Position numbers and translations under genes: made by a program
Part shown: one piece after another, positions 43,932 to 55,630 of the stretch
Layout: each line of letters starts with the position of its first letter
How positions within the stretch are numbered: the stretch's first letter is position 1
Origin: Lepiota brunneoincarnata
Lineage: Eukaryota; Basidiomycota; Agaricomycetes; Agaricales; Agaricaceae
Length of the DNA: 64,000 nt
Assembly: GCA_023014365.1 (NCBI GenBank)
Contig: JAEBUN010000064.1
Location: 1-64,000, forward strand
Direction: 5' to 3'
Notes under the pieces: generated by a model
Told to the model about the DNA's origin: nothing
Database searches by the model: none
The model's input: only the letters and a program-made list of their open reading frames with translations

Positions 43932-45831
43932 GAGCAAACCCGCCCCAAAACACCCATGCCTGGCATTACTGCCACCAGTGAATGCTATTCAGGGGGCAAT
44001 CATCGGCTACTATCTGAGTGGCTGACGCTGGAACTCAGCATTCTATCCATTCTCGTCGGTCACCTCGACTTCTCTCCTTTTTTGGTAAGTAATCGCTTGC
44101 TGTGGGATGTTCCACGTGACCAAGTAACACGCAATTTGCTCAGCTAGCCGTTCTAAACCTACGCAGTTGCTTTTTTCTGCTGGCCAAACCGGGGGCTGTA
44201 CTCCGATGGGGAACGCCCTGCGGGTGCCGCAGATGCAATACACCTCTCATACCCTATATCTTGGCTCTCGTCCATTTTACCCGCCCAAGCGAGCCGTAGA
44301 TGCTGCCTCTCAACTGCTGGCCAAACCGGGGGCTGTACTCCGATGGGGAACGCCCTGCGGGTGCCGCAGATGCAATACACCTCTCATACCCTATATCTTG
44401 GCTCTCGTCCATTTTACCCGCCCAAGCGAGCCGTAGATGCTGCCTCTCAACTGCTGGCCAAACCGGGGGCTGTACTCCGATGGGGAACGCCCTGCAGGTG
44501 CCGCAGATGCCATACACCTCTCGTGCCCTATATATTGGGGCTTTCGCCCATTTGACCCGCCTAAGCGAGCCATTGATGCGGCCCATTCGGCTCTGCCTTT
44601 TTCCCCACGACCCGTGCCCAGTCCACAACAGCCACGGTAAGCAGCCCCCTTCCCGCTATTTGACATTGGCTGGCCTGGCCGGGGGCTGTACTCCGATGGG
44701 GGACGCCCCGCCAGTGCTGCCACTGGGGCTGAGGGGGCTCAAAGCCCAAACCCCTCCATTTGACGGCAAAATTGGACCAATCCAGGTGCTGCTGCGGTGC
44801 CCTACTGCGATCGTTTGAACTTGAGCAATCAGCAACGAGGAAACTTGCAATACGGGCGCCTATCTGAACGGGAACCCTTGATCGCCACATCGGCGTGGCA
44901 GCTGGGCATTTTCGATTATGCCAACTGGAAACCCCTGTAGCTGCTATGCCCGTGGGTCTGTTTTCGTTTGCAATTGGCAATGAGCAGCGAGGTGCGTCAA
45001 TCCTGGATTGCCACGCTCACACCGGGGGCATTCAAGCACCGGCAGGTGAAATGTTCGCCTGGGCCGCAGTCCTTAATTTGTGCATTTGTGAGCATATGCC
45101 AGTCGTTGGTGTGACGATTGAGGATTGGCGTTTGACCCCCCCGGATGCCTGCCCACGCAGTAATCCTCGACTGCCTTGCACCTTGGCGGCCGCTGGGTCG
45201 AGCATGGGCAGCTCAGACAACTGTCAGCATGGCAAATCACGCTGACGGTTGGGCGACCGTCGGCGGTTGCGGTACAGCTGTAGGTAAACCGAGGCATGGG
45301 GTGCCACAACTCCGCCTTCCTAAGCTTGCCCAGGGATTCAGGACGGCTCAAGGCCGCGTCGAGCAGCATGAGCACCTTGTTTCCATCAGCAAATGCATTT
45401 TCCCGTGCAACAAAGGAAGTTCTGGAATTCTAGCTTGGGATTCCCTGCGCAGACATCCGCCTTTGCACTTGAATACAGCTTGCGGCCCAAGGATCCAGTA
45501 GTTTCCTTTTTTGGCATAAACGAGTACACTGCACTCGCTGCACCTGACGCAACCATTGCCAGTAGATGCCACCTGGACGACGATCAGTGGCTGTCACTGG
45601 ATAGGTAGCTCTGGTGCTCTATTTTCCACGCGTTGGCACGCCTTGCCTCCCTGCACAGACAAATGCTGATGCGGTTGTTTGCGGCCACTTTACGACAACA
45701 TGGCCAAAAAGTATGTGACATGATGTGAAACACCGTCAGGGCTCAATATAGATCCACCACAGCCCCGGAAAAAAAATTGCTGAGCGGAAAGGACGACGTT
45801 TCATCAGGCTGACTGGGTTAGGAAGAGGGCC
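43932..45831 (-). repeat. Long inverted repeat, right arm
   Basis: 1900-bp reverse-complement copy of 36041-37803. It includes two exact 137-bp tandem units (44177-44313 and 44314-44450) plus a third, diverged unit from 44451; the left arm has one unit fewer. Each unit contains GGCTGTACTCCGATGGGGAA, also found in the first exon of the TET/JBP-like gene (8158-8177). Confidence 0.95.
44177..44590 (+). repeat. 137-bp tandem repeat array
   Basis: Units begin CTGCTGGCCAAACCGGGGGC at 44177, 44314 and 44451. The first two look identical; the third differs in its second half. The mirrored array in the left arm lies at about 37280-37560. Confidence 0.9.
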
Positions 45832-45914
45832 GAAAAAGCAGTCCCGAGATAGAACATCTGTCCGAAAAACAACTCACGCAACTCGTAGAGCGCACCCAGG
45901 CCCGTCTAGCAGAA

Positions 45915-47144
45915 ATGGCTACAAAGAAATTGACCGTTGCTCAGAAGAAGCGAAAGCCACCTACCGTAGGTGGAATAGAAGAGGGCCGGGAGGTGAAGAA
46001 GCAGCGGGCGGCGTTGAAAGGGAAGGAGAAGGATGCGAATGAAAGTGAGAAGGGACGGTCAAGCGCAACCCCGCAGTTGAGACCTGAGGCGGTGCATGGG
46101 ACTACAGAAGCGAAGGCGAAGGGGGGGGCAGGGGCAAAAGCGGAGGTGACTATGATGGTGAGTAAGAGGGATGATGAACATGGCAGTGGTGGCAGGGGGG
46201 GTTGGGGCGAGGAGCAGGCGCTGAAGGTAAGGCAGGTGATTACAGGGACGACGAAGGGCAAGAGGACAGAAGATGGGTGGACCAATTACGATGATGTGGA
46301 CAGGGGGGGCAAGGAGCGGCCGAAGCTGAAGCCGAGCATGTGGGAGAAAACGAACGAAAATAAGAAGAAAGGGTCATCCGAACGGCCAACATGCGTGGAC
46401 GAAGCATTTGAGGACACCCAGTATCTAGCCGAGAGGGCAGAAGAGCAGAGGGTGGTGAACGAGTTGCAAGCCTCGCCGGAAACAGAGACCGAAGCTGGTG
46501 CACCGGCAGCCGAAGAACCACCCACAAATCAACCGGTTCGCGTCTTACTGGTGCACGTCGAAATACCACCTCATCCTCTTCACACAACAACAAAGGCCCA
46601 ATACCAGAGTCAATTAGTAGGCGGCGACAATCCTTGCCTCAACTGCATCAAAGCGAGGGCTGACTGTGTCCCACAACTGCAAGGTAAATGATATTCTATT
46701 GTAATATAATATACCCTGACATGAAAGTCCACAGGAAGCAGGAAGACTAAGGGCGTCCGCTGCACCGACTCCAAGATACGCTGTGTTGTCCCAGCGCCTG
46801 CTGATCCCCTGACTGTGAGCCTTTGGCCTCCAAAAGACCCCCCAACCAACCCACCGCACACGGGAGAGGCTACCAACAATTCGGAGGCCGGGACTATGGG
46901 AGGAACGCAGGGCATTGTATCCGGCAAGTACCCAACACAAGACCCGTCGAACCCATTTTCAACTGATATTAACGCTACAGGAGCAGTCCAAGAGCTGTCC
47001 GCCTGCCTCTCGGACATCTCGCGAGAACTCACACTCCATAGTGCCATGATGGGCCGGCAGACTCTTGTCACCGAGAGGCTGCTTGAAGTCTTCAGTGCAA
47101 GTCCTCGAAAGATGTGGGGAAAGGAGGATCAATATGCCCAGTGA
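45915..47144 (+). CDS. Cysteine-cluster protein A
   Basis: Exons 45915-46683, 46735-46923 and 46981-47144 give 373 aa. The first about 200 residues are Lys/Glu/Gly-rich and disordered. The cluster reads NPCLNCIKARADC (C-x2-C-x6-C) and, after the first intron, KGVRCTDSKIRC. Here Gly stands where paralogue B has the fourth Cys (TKCVRC), so this copy lacks one zinc ligand. A C-terminal helix (LVTERLLEVF) is shared with B. Intron 2 has a GC donor (GCAAGT...CTACAG), is 57 nt and free of stops, so retention would keep the frame. Zn2Cys6-like proteins bind DNA as regulators in fungi; here the loss of a Cys makes that doubtful. Exon 1 is 769 nt, exactly as in B, and intron phases agree: a tandem duplication. 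Confidence 0.7.
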
Positions 47145-47439
47145 CGAAAACGATGATGGCGACGATGCGAAGGATTTGCGAGGTGTGGAGGGTACAGACG
47201 AAGGCGAAGGGGACCTCATCTTCGTGGAACCCTAATTGCTCAATAGACAAGTCGGTTGGTCAAGCTGGATCTCTCCCATGCATTCTTGTTGGATCTTACA
47301 TGTTTTTTTAATATTTTTGCGGATATCACCCTTGTCAACAATCACTTGAGTAAACAGCAAACAAAGTATCGTGAAAACTTTGGCTTTACATGGGAGGTGA
47401 GTCAAAAATCTAGCACAGCTGAATAGACTTAGCCTTGAG

Positions 47440-47682
47440 TATAAATTTGTTTTTAAATAAATAACCTTATGATGCTTCTGAAAGAAGGTGCGATTGGCAG
47501 AAGACGTCACGGCACTGGCGCTCAAAATGTTTCTATTTGGTATGAGCCCTACCATTACCTCCCACCTCCAGGAATGGTCCCGAGCCCGGTGTTGGTAGCA
47601 TGGGAAAAAAATTCAAGTCCCGCCCACCCAGCAGCACTATAAAGCGGCGGACAACTTACACCCCATCTCCAAACCCCCCGCC
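47440..47682 (+). promoter_or_regulatory. Promoter of cysteine-cluster gene B, with duplicate at 52.9 kb
   Basis: TATAAAG at 47638-47644 lies 39-45 bp before the ATG of gene B. The stretch TTATGATGCTTC...GAAGGTG...CACGGCACTGGCGCTC...CCACCCAGCAG is repeated at 52905-53105, where the TATA position reads TATAACT. Confidence 0.65.
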
Positions 47683-49322
47683 ATGGATGACCTGGACTTG
47701 CTTGCCAACCTCTCATTCAAGGAACTAGTGAAACTGATGCCGAAGAACCCCCAGGTCGTGGGACAGGTGATCCTTCGCAAGGTGGAGGCAACAGAAGGGA
47801 AGCGCAAGGGGTCGGAAATAATTGACAGTGATGAGGAGGTTCGGGAGACGAAAAGGCAACGGAGGGCCTGGAAAGAAAAAAGGAGGGCAGAGAAGGACAA
47901 AGGGAAGGGCAAGGGCAAGGAAAAGGAGCAAGGGATGGCCATGCCCAAATCGCAAGATGCGGGTCTCGAGAAAAGGCAGGCAAAGGGAACGGGGGTCAAG
48001 GTGACGGTCAGCGAACCACTGGATAAGGAGGAGGAAGGAGATGAGAGGGTTATGGCCCCATGGGATGCAGAACCAAAGCTGATGCATGAGCAGAAGGTGG
48101 GAGGGGACGGGGGCAATGGGAAAAGGAAAGAGAGGACGAATGTAACAGAGCAGCAAGCGATGAACGCGGCAGCCGAGGGAAAACGATCGGGACCCGAATC
48201 GAGGAAGGCAGGGCGTTTGGAAGAAGAAAGGCCCCCGAAGCAAGCGGTGCATACTCTCATGTCGCACGTCGAGGTCGCACCTTATATTCTATGCACCAAT
48301 CAGGCCAAGACAACAGCCGGGGATGATGAGGATGCGGAATTGACGGTCATTGCCCTTGATCCGAGGAAGGCGAAGGGCCAGGTCATTGGTGGGGAAAATC
48401 CCTGCCAGAATTGCACCAAGGCAGGGGTCGAATGTGTGCCCCCAAAACCAGGTAAGCGCGTGTTGCCTCAACCCTTGGGATGCACTTTACATAAAAGAAA
48501 CACAGGGAGGAGAAGGACGAAGTGTGTGCGCTGTGCCACATCCAAGATTAAGTGTGAGGCCACTACCCCGACCGTCAAACTTCGGCTCCCGAAACGCTCC
48601 GCCGGGAGCTCATTGCTCGGTCCATTCAGTGGAAAGGATATCGATGAATCGGAGGTCGGTGTGACGGGAGCAAAGCAGGGAGTGGCAAGCACCCCGGAAG
48701 CGGATGGGCACCCAGGGGATATTCGGCTGACGCAGGAATCCGGTAAGTACCCAAGCCAGCACCTTTGGGTTCTAAACGGATTCGGCTCTACCCAGGGCTG
48801 ATACAAACTCCAACAGAGGCTGTCCGAGAGCTTGCATCTGGGGTGACCCAGTTGTCAGCTGAGCTAAAGCTCCACCGGATGACAATGGAGCGTCATATTC
48901 TCGTTACTGAGCGATTGCTTGAGGTGTTTGGGAAGGATCGCCTTGAACAGTGGCAGATGGAGGACCGAGATGACTGGGACGCAGCGGCAGCTCACTACGA
49001 GGTATGCCGGGTGGCAGAGAGTGTTGCTGAGCAGGCGCCCCGACATGGGGCTCTGATGCACAATATCAATATGGACTTGTTGGGAGGCGAAGCCTATCCC
49101 CAGGACGGCGAGGACACGGCACCCACTAGATTTGGATGGGTCGGGTCGACCAGGATATTTGGAGAAGGGGGAATCCCAGGCGTCAGCAAAGCTGATGGGG
49201 AAGAGAGCGGGTCAGAAGAAGACGAGTCCGAGGGGTCTACAGGAGAGGATGGGGGGTCATACAATGAAGATGATGATAATAACCAGGGCAAGGATGGCGG
49301 GGGACAGGGGGAGGGTCAGTAA
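47683..49322 (+). CDS. Cysteine-cluster protein B (Zn2Cys6-like)
   Basis: Exons 47683-48451, 48506-48742 and 48817-49322 join in phase to 503 aa. A short N-terminal helix (DLDLLANLSFKELVKLMPKN) is followed by a very basic/acidic low-complexity region. Next come the cluster halves CQNCTKAGVEC and CVRCATSKIKC, each C-x2-C-x6-C, split by intron 1 in the linker. A helical region (ELKLHRMTMERHILVTERLL) and an acidic tail rich in Glu, Asp and Gly follow. The spacing is that of the fungal binuclear zinc cluster, although the first half lacks the usual basic residues. A nuclear DNA-binding role is inferred. Homologous in layout to gene A just upstream; a third, broken copy lies at 49615-49935. Confidence 0.75.
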
Positions 49323-49614
49323 TTCGGTTCTTAGGAATCTCAGCCACCACTTGTCTCCTTGCTCCACTGGACCTTAGTCCCACCAAAGTTGGATATTTTT
49401 TTGGACACTCGTAGCTTCCACCGCTCATTTTCTTTTTACATTTTCGCACCGTTGCATCTCCCATGCCCCCTTTGTTTAAAACTTTTTTAATTTATGATAT
49501 ACACATGTGCATATTACTCCCCTCCCCCGAACAAGTTAAGTAATCAAAGGATCACGCGAAATCAGACTGCTCTCGCGAAGTAAGCATGCAAACCCATATT
49601 ATTCTCGCAGGATT

Positions 49615-49935
49615 ATCACCGTTGGCATGCGAAATTCCCCCAGACTTTAAAGAACTCGCAGCACGAGTATCTTCGGGGTGCAAAGGTGAAGGTGACAGTT
49701 ATGGTGGGTGAAACGGATGATGAAAGAGATGGTGGCGACGGGAGGCTGGGGCAAGGAGCCGATCCTGGTCCCAAGGTCGGCCGATCTCCCGACTGTGATG
49801 CTTCGGCTCCCAAAGGACCCTCTGACCAACTTGCTGGTTAAAGGGGACACCCCCAATGTTTTTGGAGCAGGATATATATGCAAGGAACGCAAGGTGTGGC
49901 CGGGACACCGCAGTGAGGTGGAATCGGGAAAGTAG
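49615..49935 (+). pseudogene. Third, fragmentary cysteine-cluster copy
   Basis: TVMLRLPKDPLTNLLVKGDT matches the segment after the cluster in genes A (VSLWPPKDPPTNPP) and B (VKLRLPKRSAG). EMVATGGWGKEP-like sequence before it matches gene A. The cluster and 5' exon are missing. Confidence 0.5.
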
Positions 49936-52201
49936 TGACCTTGCATGTGAGGTGGGCTTGGACCATAAAATCCATTTAACAAAACGACCAAGCGCAGTCA
50001 CGTCCCGATCACACTTGCCGCTCATGAACTCAACTTGTTCTCCTTATGACCCCTATGCTATAAACATGGCCAATGAAAACAACCTTTCCATCGAGTTGGG
50101 TGATGTAAAAGCAGTGGATTGGTGTTTATTTCAGCGTCTACGATTGCGTTCGATGCTATATGATACAACACGTACTAGAGCAAGTTTTGGACTATCATTA
50201 CCCAAAGAATCTATCCGAAGCATTGGCCAGGTGGAATGCCAGAAGGGCAAGCATCCCAACAAGAAGCTCGCCATTGATAACCTCATCTCTGCAAGTTTCG
50301 AAGCATCCGCCCGACAAGGTTTCGCTGTGTACAGACGCCAATATCGTTAGTACCCCAATGAACCAAGTGATGAGAGATGACATATCAGCATCGAACCTAC
50401 CCAATGTCCGGGTCAGCACGATTAACCTTCTGTGTACCCGGATTTTCCTACACCAACCAGAGCCCTGAAGAGAACTAGACTCTTCAGCACGTGAAAAGCG
50501 CCGAAACGAAACCGAAACACAAACGAAACACGATCGAAACAGCGCTAACACGAACAAACAAAGGGGCGAGTGTGGTTGTTTCGCCAACCACCGGGCTTCG
50601 AAAACCGGGAAAGACGAGATAATTGAGAGAGAGAGAGAGAAAGAGATCGAGAGGGAGTTTCTGGGTCGTAAATTGACTGCCGAGCTCATAAGTGAGCTCA
50701 GAACTTTATATACAAGTAAATTATTGTACTAGCTATGTTTTCTGTACCGAAACGGATCGAAAATTGAGAGATAATTATACTAGAACAAATCTGGAGAATA
50801 AAGAACGTGAAACAGGAGAGATCGTGAAGTTTTCACGACTACATTAACAGGGATTTGGGAAACGGAATAGAAAAGATGAAAGGGGTGGTATGCGAGGCTC
50901 AGAGGAGTCTATATATGGGGAGAAAACTTATGCTATGGTTCAAGTTCAGGGAAAGGAATAGAAATATAGTGAAAATTTATTTGTTAAGGAATGTAAGAGG
51001 TTTCGGGCAAAATGGATATGTCGCAAAATGATAACGGCTCCGTTTGGCTGGGCGCTCCGAGCTCCTTGATCCGGGTTCGGATTTCGGGTTCCAAGTTCGG
51101 GTTCCGAGTCCTACGAGAGGTGGCATAGGGCAGCCTTTGCAGGTGTAGCCGCTTGCCCACCTTTACAGCCCCACAATCACAACTTCTCTTGCTGTCGCCA
51201 TTGTTGGCTCCTTCGACTTTGGGAATGTCCTGCATTTCAGCTACTGCTCCTGCATGCCACTTAAGATTCTTAACACCAGCCTCATCTGATTCCCTCTGTA
51301 CCTCCACTATCGACGCGATATGAAATCCCCAGACCAAAGACTTGGATATCTCATCGGAGTATCAGTTGCATGGAGCCTTCCAGGACAGATGTTCGCTTTG
51401 GCCAAAGTCAACTTAGGGGTTACTGATCATTTGAATTGTCAGCATAAATTATGGAATAGGACGTGTACTACCCATCCGCGGTGTGCGTTGAAAATGTCAA
51501 CTATGTTCCGCGAAAGTCAGCACATCATTTCTTTCGGTGGCCTCTCAGTCGCATGATCTTCTTTCGCAGCACGAATACATTCGGCGTGCGTAAATGAAGG
51601 CAGATGCTCTGAGCACGTCTGATGATAAGATCAAACCTCCCGATGAGGGGCTTGGATATCCCACCGGGGTACTGGTTGAGTCCAGTCCGAAAGAAGAACA
51701 CTGTATCCAAGTTATGCCCACTGCTCATTTGCATTATATGCAATAATTATGGACGATGTTTATACCCATGCATCGCTTATGTTGACAATGTACATTAATT
51801 ATGTTCACGAGAGGTCACCACATCAAGAAAAGTACTCGATTCCTCCTCCAGGTGCCGGATCGCATGGTCTGCTATCGCTGCGTGTAAATGAAAGTAATTG
51901 ATCCGAAAGTGACCTTTGTTGTATTCATGCTTGATATCCAGCTTTCGCTTTCAATTTGTGGGTCTAACTGATTGTGCGCTGCGCTGCCAGAGTGCTGGAT
52001 TTGCAAAGGTTGGGTTCCAAGGCCGACACGCACAGACTTTCGGCGCCTGAGTTTTGAGGTGCGAGGTGAGTGCGTTCGTTATCGGATCAACATGAAACCC
52101 GAGCCGATTCCACGAGCCGACACAAGGAATCGCTTGCAGCTGGACACGTCTCATCTCTACCTTCCAGGTGCAACAAGTAACCCCCGGCGTCCTCCCCCGA
52201 C
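49936..52201. other. No supported gene; duplicated fragment
   Basis: A (GA)n tract lies at about 50626-50660. The minus-strand stretch 51170-51043 (KVGKRLHLQRLPYATSR then CGGAAC/CCGAAC hexamers) is repeated inverted at about 53111-53245 (VGMRLHVQRLPHATSR). Other frames are short. Confidence 0.4.
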
Positions 52202-52606
52202 TTGACCCAATACAACCACCCATTTTCATGGTCTATGCTCTCCAGTGACTTCCCTTTGGGACAAACTCAATTTTTACCAACCGAATGCTACTCGCGAAGA
52301 CATGAGTGTATCGATGTTTGCCCCAGCCATCGGCCGGCGAAACCGGACCCTTGTGGCGAGATCCCTCATGCTAAACCTCCGACGTCTAATGCGAACATCA
52401 TCCGAAGCAAGCCCCTGGCTGACCTTCCACCCTAGCCTCTGGATACAATCAAAATTGAACTTAGTGAGCATGAGGACGCTATGCTCCACGGCCTATTCAT
52501 CGGACTTAGCGAAATGGCATACCTCTCTTGCGCTCATTTCGGCCATTGCGCTTGGCCTGGAGCCCGATACATCCTCGCACCCGGACAGAGTCCAATAATG
52601 GAGTAG
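52202..52606 (+). pseudogene. Unrecognised gene 3' part with one TAG
   Basis: A single frame is open from 52202 to the stop at 52604 except for TAG at 52433-52435. It reads ECIDVCPSHRPAKPDPCGEI, NANIIRSKPLADLPP[TAG]PL, then DTIKIELSEHEDAMLHGLFI and GLSEMAYLSCAHFGHCAWPG before stopping. The last part looks like a genuine C-terminus. Family not recognised. This is the one break in the window that is not TGA (compatible with CAG to TAG). An unseen intron around it is possible. Confidence 0.4.
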
Positions 52607-52904
52607 AAATCAATAAAATATGCATGGGAGCCAAGTGAGGTCGGTTTCAAGTGATTCACTCCCAGGGTGCGTGCGTCTTGTCCGCTACATTCGTGACCCA
52701 CGGCTGTTGTTACACTATGCATATCTTGGGAGTATGTGAGCCATGAGTGACGATCTCACCCCTGCCCTCGCGCGTCCCAAAAACTGACACGCTCGAATCG
52801 AAGATCACACGGAGCAAGGGCCACCATGGAAACAAGCAGCTTCGAGCTTGTGATCCAATAGCCTCGCAAAGAAGCTCAACAGATTCATACTAGAGTACAC
52901 GTTT

Positions 52905-53105
52905 GTTGTTAAATAAACAAACTTATGATGCTTCCGAAAAGAAGGTGGGATTCGCAGAAGACATCACGGCACTGGCGCTCGAAATGTCGCTCTCTATTTG
53001 GTAGGAGCTGCACCAGGAGCGATCCCGAACCTAGTGTCGTTGGTAAGAGAAATATTTCGAGTCCTGCCCACCCAGCAGAGCTATAACTGACAACTTACCA
53101 CTCTG
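52905..53105 (+). repeat. Duplicate of the gene B promoter
   Basis: About 200 bp matching 47440-47665. No homologue of gene B follows it; instead a repeat fragment and later the small zinc-finger-like gene. Confidence 0.7.
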
Positions 53106-53655
53106 TAGAGGTGGGCATGCGGCTGCATGTGCAGCGGTTGCCCCATGCCACCTCTCGTAGTTTTCGGAAGCCGAACTCGGAACGGAAATCGAAATCGGAA
53201 CCCGAACCCGGATCGAACCCCGGATCACGACTTTCGGAGCGCTCGCGCAAAAGTAACAGCTATCATTCGACGGCGTATCCGTCCCGTTGATAGCCTCATG
53301 TGTTCAAGGGTAGACAATTTTTCCTTATTCATTTCTCCATTCCGTTTCACGAGCCCGATCGTAGAGTAAAATTTTCTCCCCCTTTTAGTTTTCTCTGTGC
53401 TTCGCATATCATCCTTTTTATCCTATCATTTCCGGTTCCCTAATCTTTGGCTAGCATAGCTGATAAAAACTTTGTGATTCTCCTGTTTCACTTTCCCTAC
53501 ATCCCAGAGATGTCCTAGCTTCAATAGCCGATGTTTTCCTTGCCATTTCGGCGTAGGAAAAACTTAATTACTTGTGGTTTTCGTGTATATTTTTTCTTCT
53601 CTCTCTTTCACCATCCCCACTCACGCATCGTGATCACTCATACTTCGTTGAACAA

Positions 53656-54484
53656 ATGGCATCTGAATTTCCACAATGTGCGTGCCATTGCCTTCATTAT
53701 CGTTCATACTAACCTCCATCTCGTTCCAGCTGCCTCAAATGCAGCAGAGATTTAGGAGACGCGACGCCAAAAACATTGAAACGCCATAAACGCAACTGCG
53801 CAAACCAGGAAGTCAACGTCGCTTACCCAGACCCTTGGGATGTGACCATGCAAATTGTGAAAACTCTCCGCCGCATTGAAGCACTTTGTTTGCATTGGCT
53901 GCTCGAAAACGTATCTGAATTCCGAGTCGATCAGGGTCAGTGATCCTCCGATTGATCGTATTCCGGATTAGCTAACTGATCACAAAAACCCCCCACTAAA
54001 ACCGACCTCGAATTCCGAAATTTCAAGGGCCACGTTCATTTCCGAAATGATAATACGCACTGTTGGTCTTGTTTTCTTCCTATCGATGTAAGTTTTATCC
54101 ATGGAGCTTACAATATAAGGCTAAAGCTTTGTCTAGGTCACATACATGATCCTCGGCAAGCAGGAAATAATCCTCCATCCACATGACTTAGGACATTCTC
54201 ACTGTAACTTTGTCGATGTACTTGCACCCCTCGCATATTTTGTCTCCAAGTCCCCAAATCTCGCACTTCACCTTGACCGTCTCCGGCTTCCTGGCACCGA
54301 TGCTTGCAACCCTAACTTTGACTGGCCGCGTTGCATTCGCCGCTCACAGCCTGCCGCCTTTCCTCCAACCCTCCTCGTTTTCTATGTCATGTTGAAGGTT
54401 CTGGGTAACCCTCTCCCTCGCCCAAACAAAGGCATGGATGAGGATGATGACATGGACTTGTTTGGGTATCCCAACGCCTCTTAG
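53656..54484 (+). CDS. Small zinc-finger-like protein
   Basis: Exon 1 (53656-53681) joins across a 48-nt intron (CTAAC branch) to FPQCACLKCSRDLGDATPK and TLKRHKRNC, a possible C2HC finger, then DPWDVTMQIVKTLRRIEALC. A later exon reads EFRNFKGHVHFRNDNTHCWS-CFLPID and joins at GTAAGT...TCTAG (about 54090-54136) to VTYMILGKQEIILHPHDLGH, a hydrophobic stretch and an acidic end (DEDDDMDLFGYPNAS). The middle junction (53935-54030) is uncertain: the simplest splice (GTCAGT...GATTAG) leaves a TGA after DQAN. If that is real, the gene is broken. No family recognised. About 200-230 aa. Confidence 0.5.
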
Positions 54485-54749
54485 ATAAACTCGCAGCCTT
54501 TTTTTTTAAATTTTTTGATGCTGTAATTCGTTCTTTGTTGTCGTGGATGTTGTTATTGTGTTGCAATGCTTAGTCTTCATCCCGCCTGAGTTTATACGCT
54601 CGCAATGAAATTGATTCCCGAATCATTTGGGCTCGTGGTGACCAGCCAGTTTGAGTAGCGATGGGTCAATACTAAAAAATAGGGTCAGAGTCTTATGCTG
54701 TCAAACGTCTGGCTTTTTCCACTATCTCTAATTATTTTTCTCTACCATC

Positions 54750-55630
54750 ATGCCTACCGTTGAAATGAAAACCCCATCCCAAGCCCCGCCCACTAAAGAG
54801 TCGAAAATCAAGCGGCTTCAGCTCAAGACAAAACGATTGAAACAACATCAGTCGCTTGCTGCGGTTTTTGCCAACCGGTCCCGAAGAGAAGGGTCACAAG
54901 AGAAATTCAAATACAAAAACCAAATCTACCGATAATCTAATAATCCATGGGGTCTCTCGTCTTTCAGGTTCTTCCATTCACCCAAGCACTCACCTCTTTG
55001 TAGGGAGACAACCCCGAGCAGACACTGCCCACCCTAATCGCCGGACCAGTAACCCACCCCTACCCAATTTCTCTCGACCCAAATCACCTCCGGCCGCCCA
55101 TCCTCACCTCGCCGAACGTGTTACAGGCAACGGTCCTAACCACACTGACACCGATCCATCTGGTATTTCCCAGCAGACAGAGCATGCGGATCAGCTTGCC
55201 CGAGGCCTTGGTGAGGTTTCAACTCGAATGGCCGAATACCACCAACACCGCTTCTGCATTGAAACCCGGCGCCGAGAGGCTTGAAGAATCCATGTTATCC
55301 GCAACTCTTGCAATGTACGGTGGCGAACCTTCGCTCATTTTCCACACCAATCCTGCCACTCAGGCACATGGTCTCGACAACCTTCGTCAAATATCAAACG
55401 AGCGTTGGCAACAACTCCTGTTCGCATTCGGATCTATAGGGCAGGCATTCCCTCTGCTCCTTTTGAACTCGGGGTACACACCCACCCCAATGCCATCATC
55501 TCAAGCTACTCCAAGTGACCCATTTGTTGCAAACGATTTTCTTACAGAAGACCAAGGTCAGGAGTCTATAGCACCTGTCCCCCTCCCCTCTAACTCCAAA
55601 GCTGACCTGAGTGGCTTAGCCCCGATCTGA
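54750..55630 (+). CDS. Unrecognised two-exon gene
   Basis: ATG 54750 opens a basic N-terminus (KESKIKRLQLKTKRLKQHQS). After a gap ending TTTGTAG at 55003, one frame stays open for 209 codons: GDNPEQTLPTLIAGPVTHPY, LTTLTPIHLVFPSRQSMRIS, ERLEESMLSATLAMYGGEPS, ISNERWQQLLFAFGSIGQAF, and a Ser/Pro-rich tail to the stop at 55630. The donor is not certain. Family unknown. Upstream context: about 250 bp of AT-rich, TTTTT-bearing sequence. Confidence 0.45.

Larger units (their letters stand above)
36041..45831. mobile_element. Composite 9.8-kb element with 1.8-kb terminal inverted repeats
   Basis: Bounded by the two arms (36041-37803 and 43932-45831) with a 6128-bp interior. The interior holds repeat R1 copy b, an intact JmjC gene, a decayed uridine kinase/UPRT copy, repeat R2 copy b and a captured HbrB fragment. 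GGCC occurs at both outer edges and could be a 4-bp target duplication, but being self-complementary it cannot be separated from the repeat itself. No transposase is visible, so it would be non-autonomous, or it may be an inverted duplication by another route. Confidence 0.6.

Noticed and set aside
36041..45831. A KDZ-type or other transposase inside the inverted-repeat element
   Set aside because: No DDE or RNase H-like motifs or cysteine-cluster transposase signatures were found in the interior.
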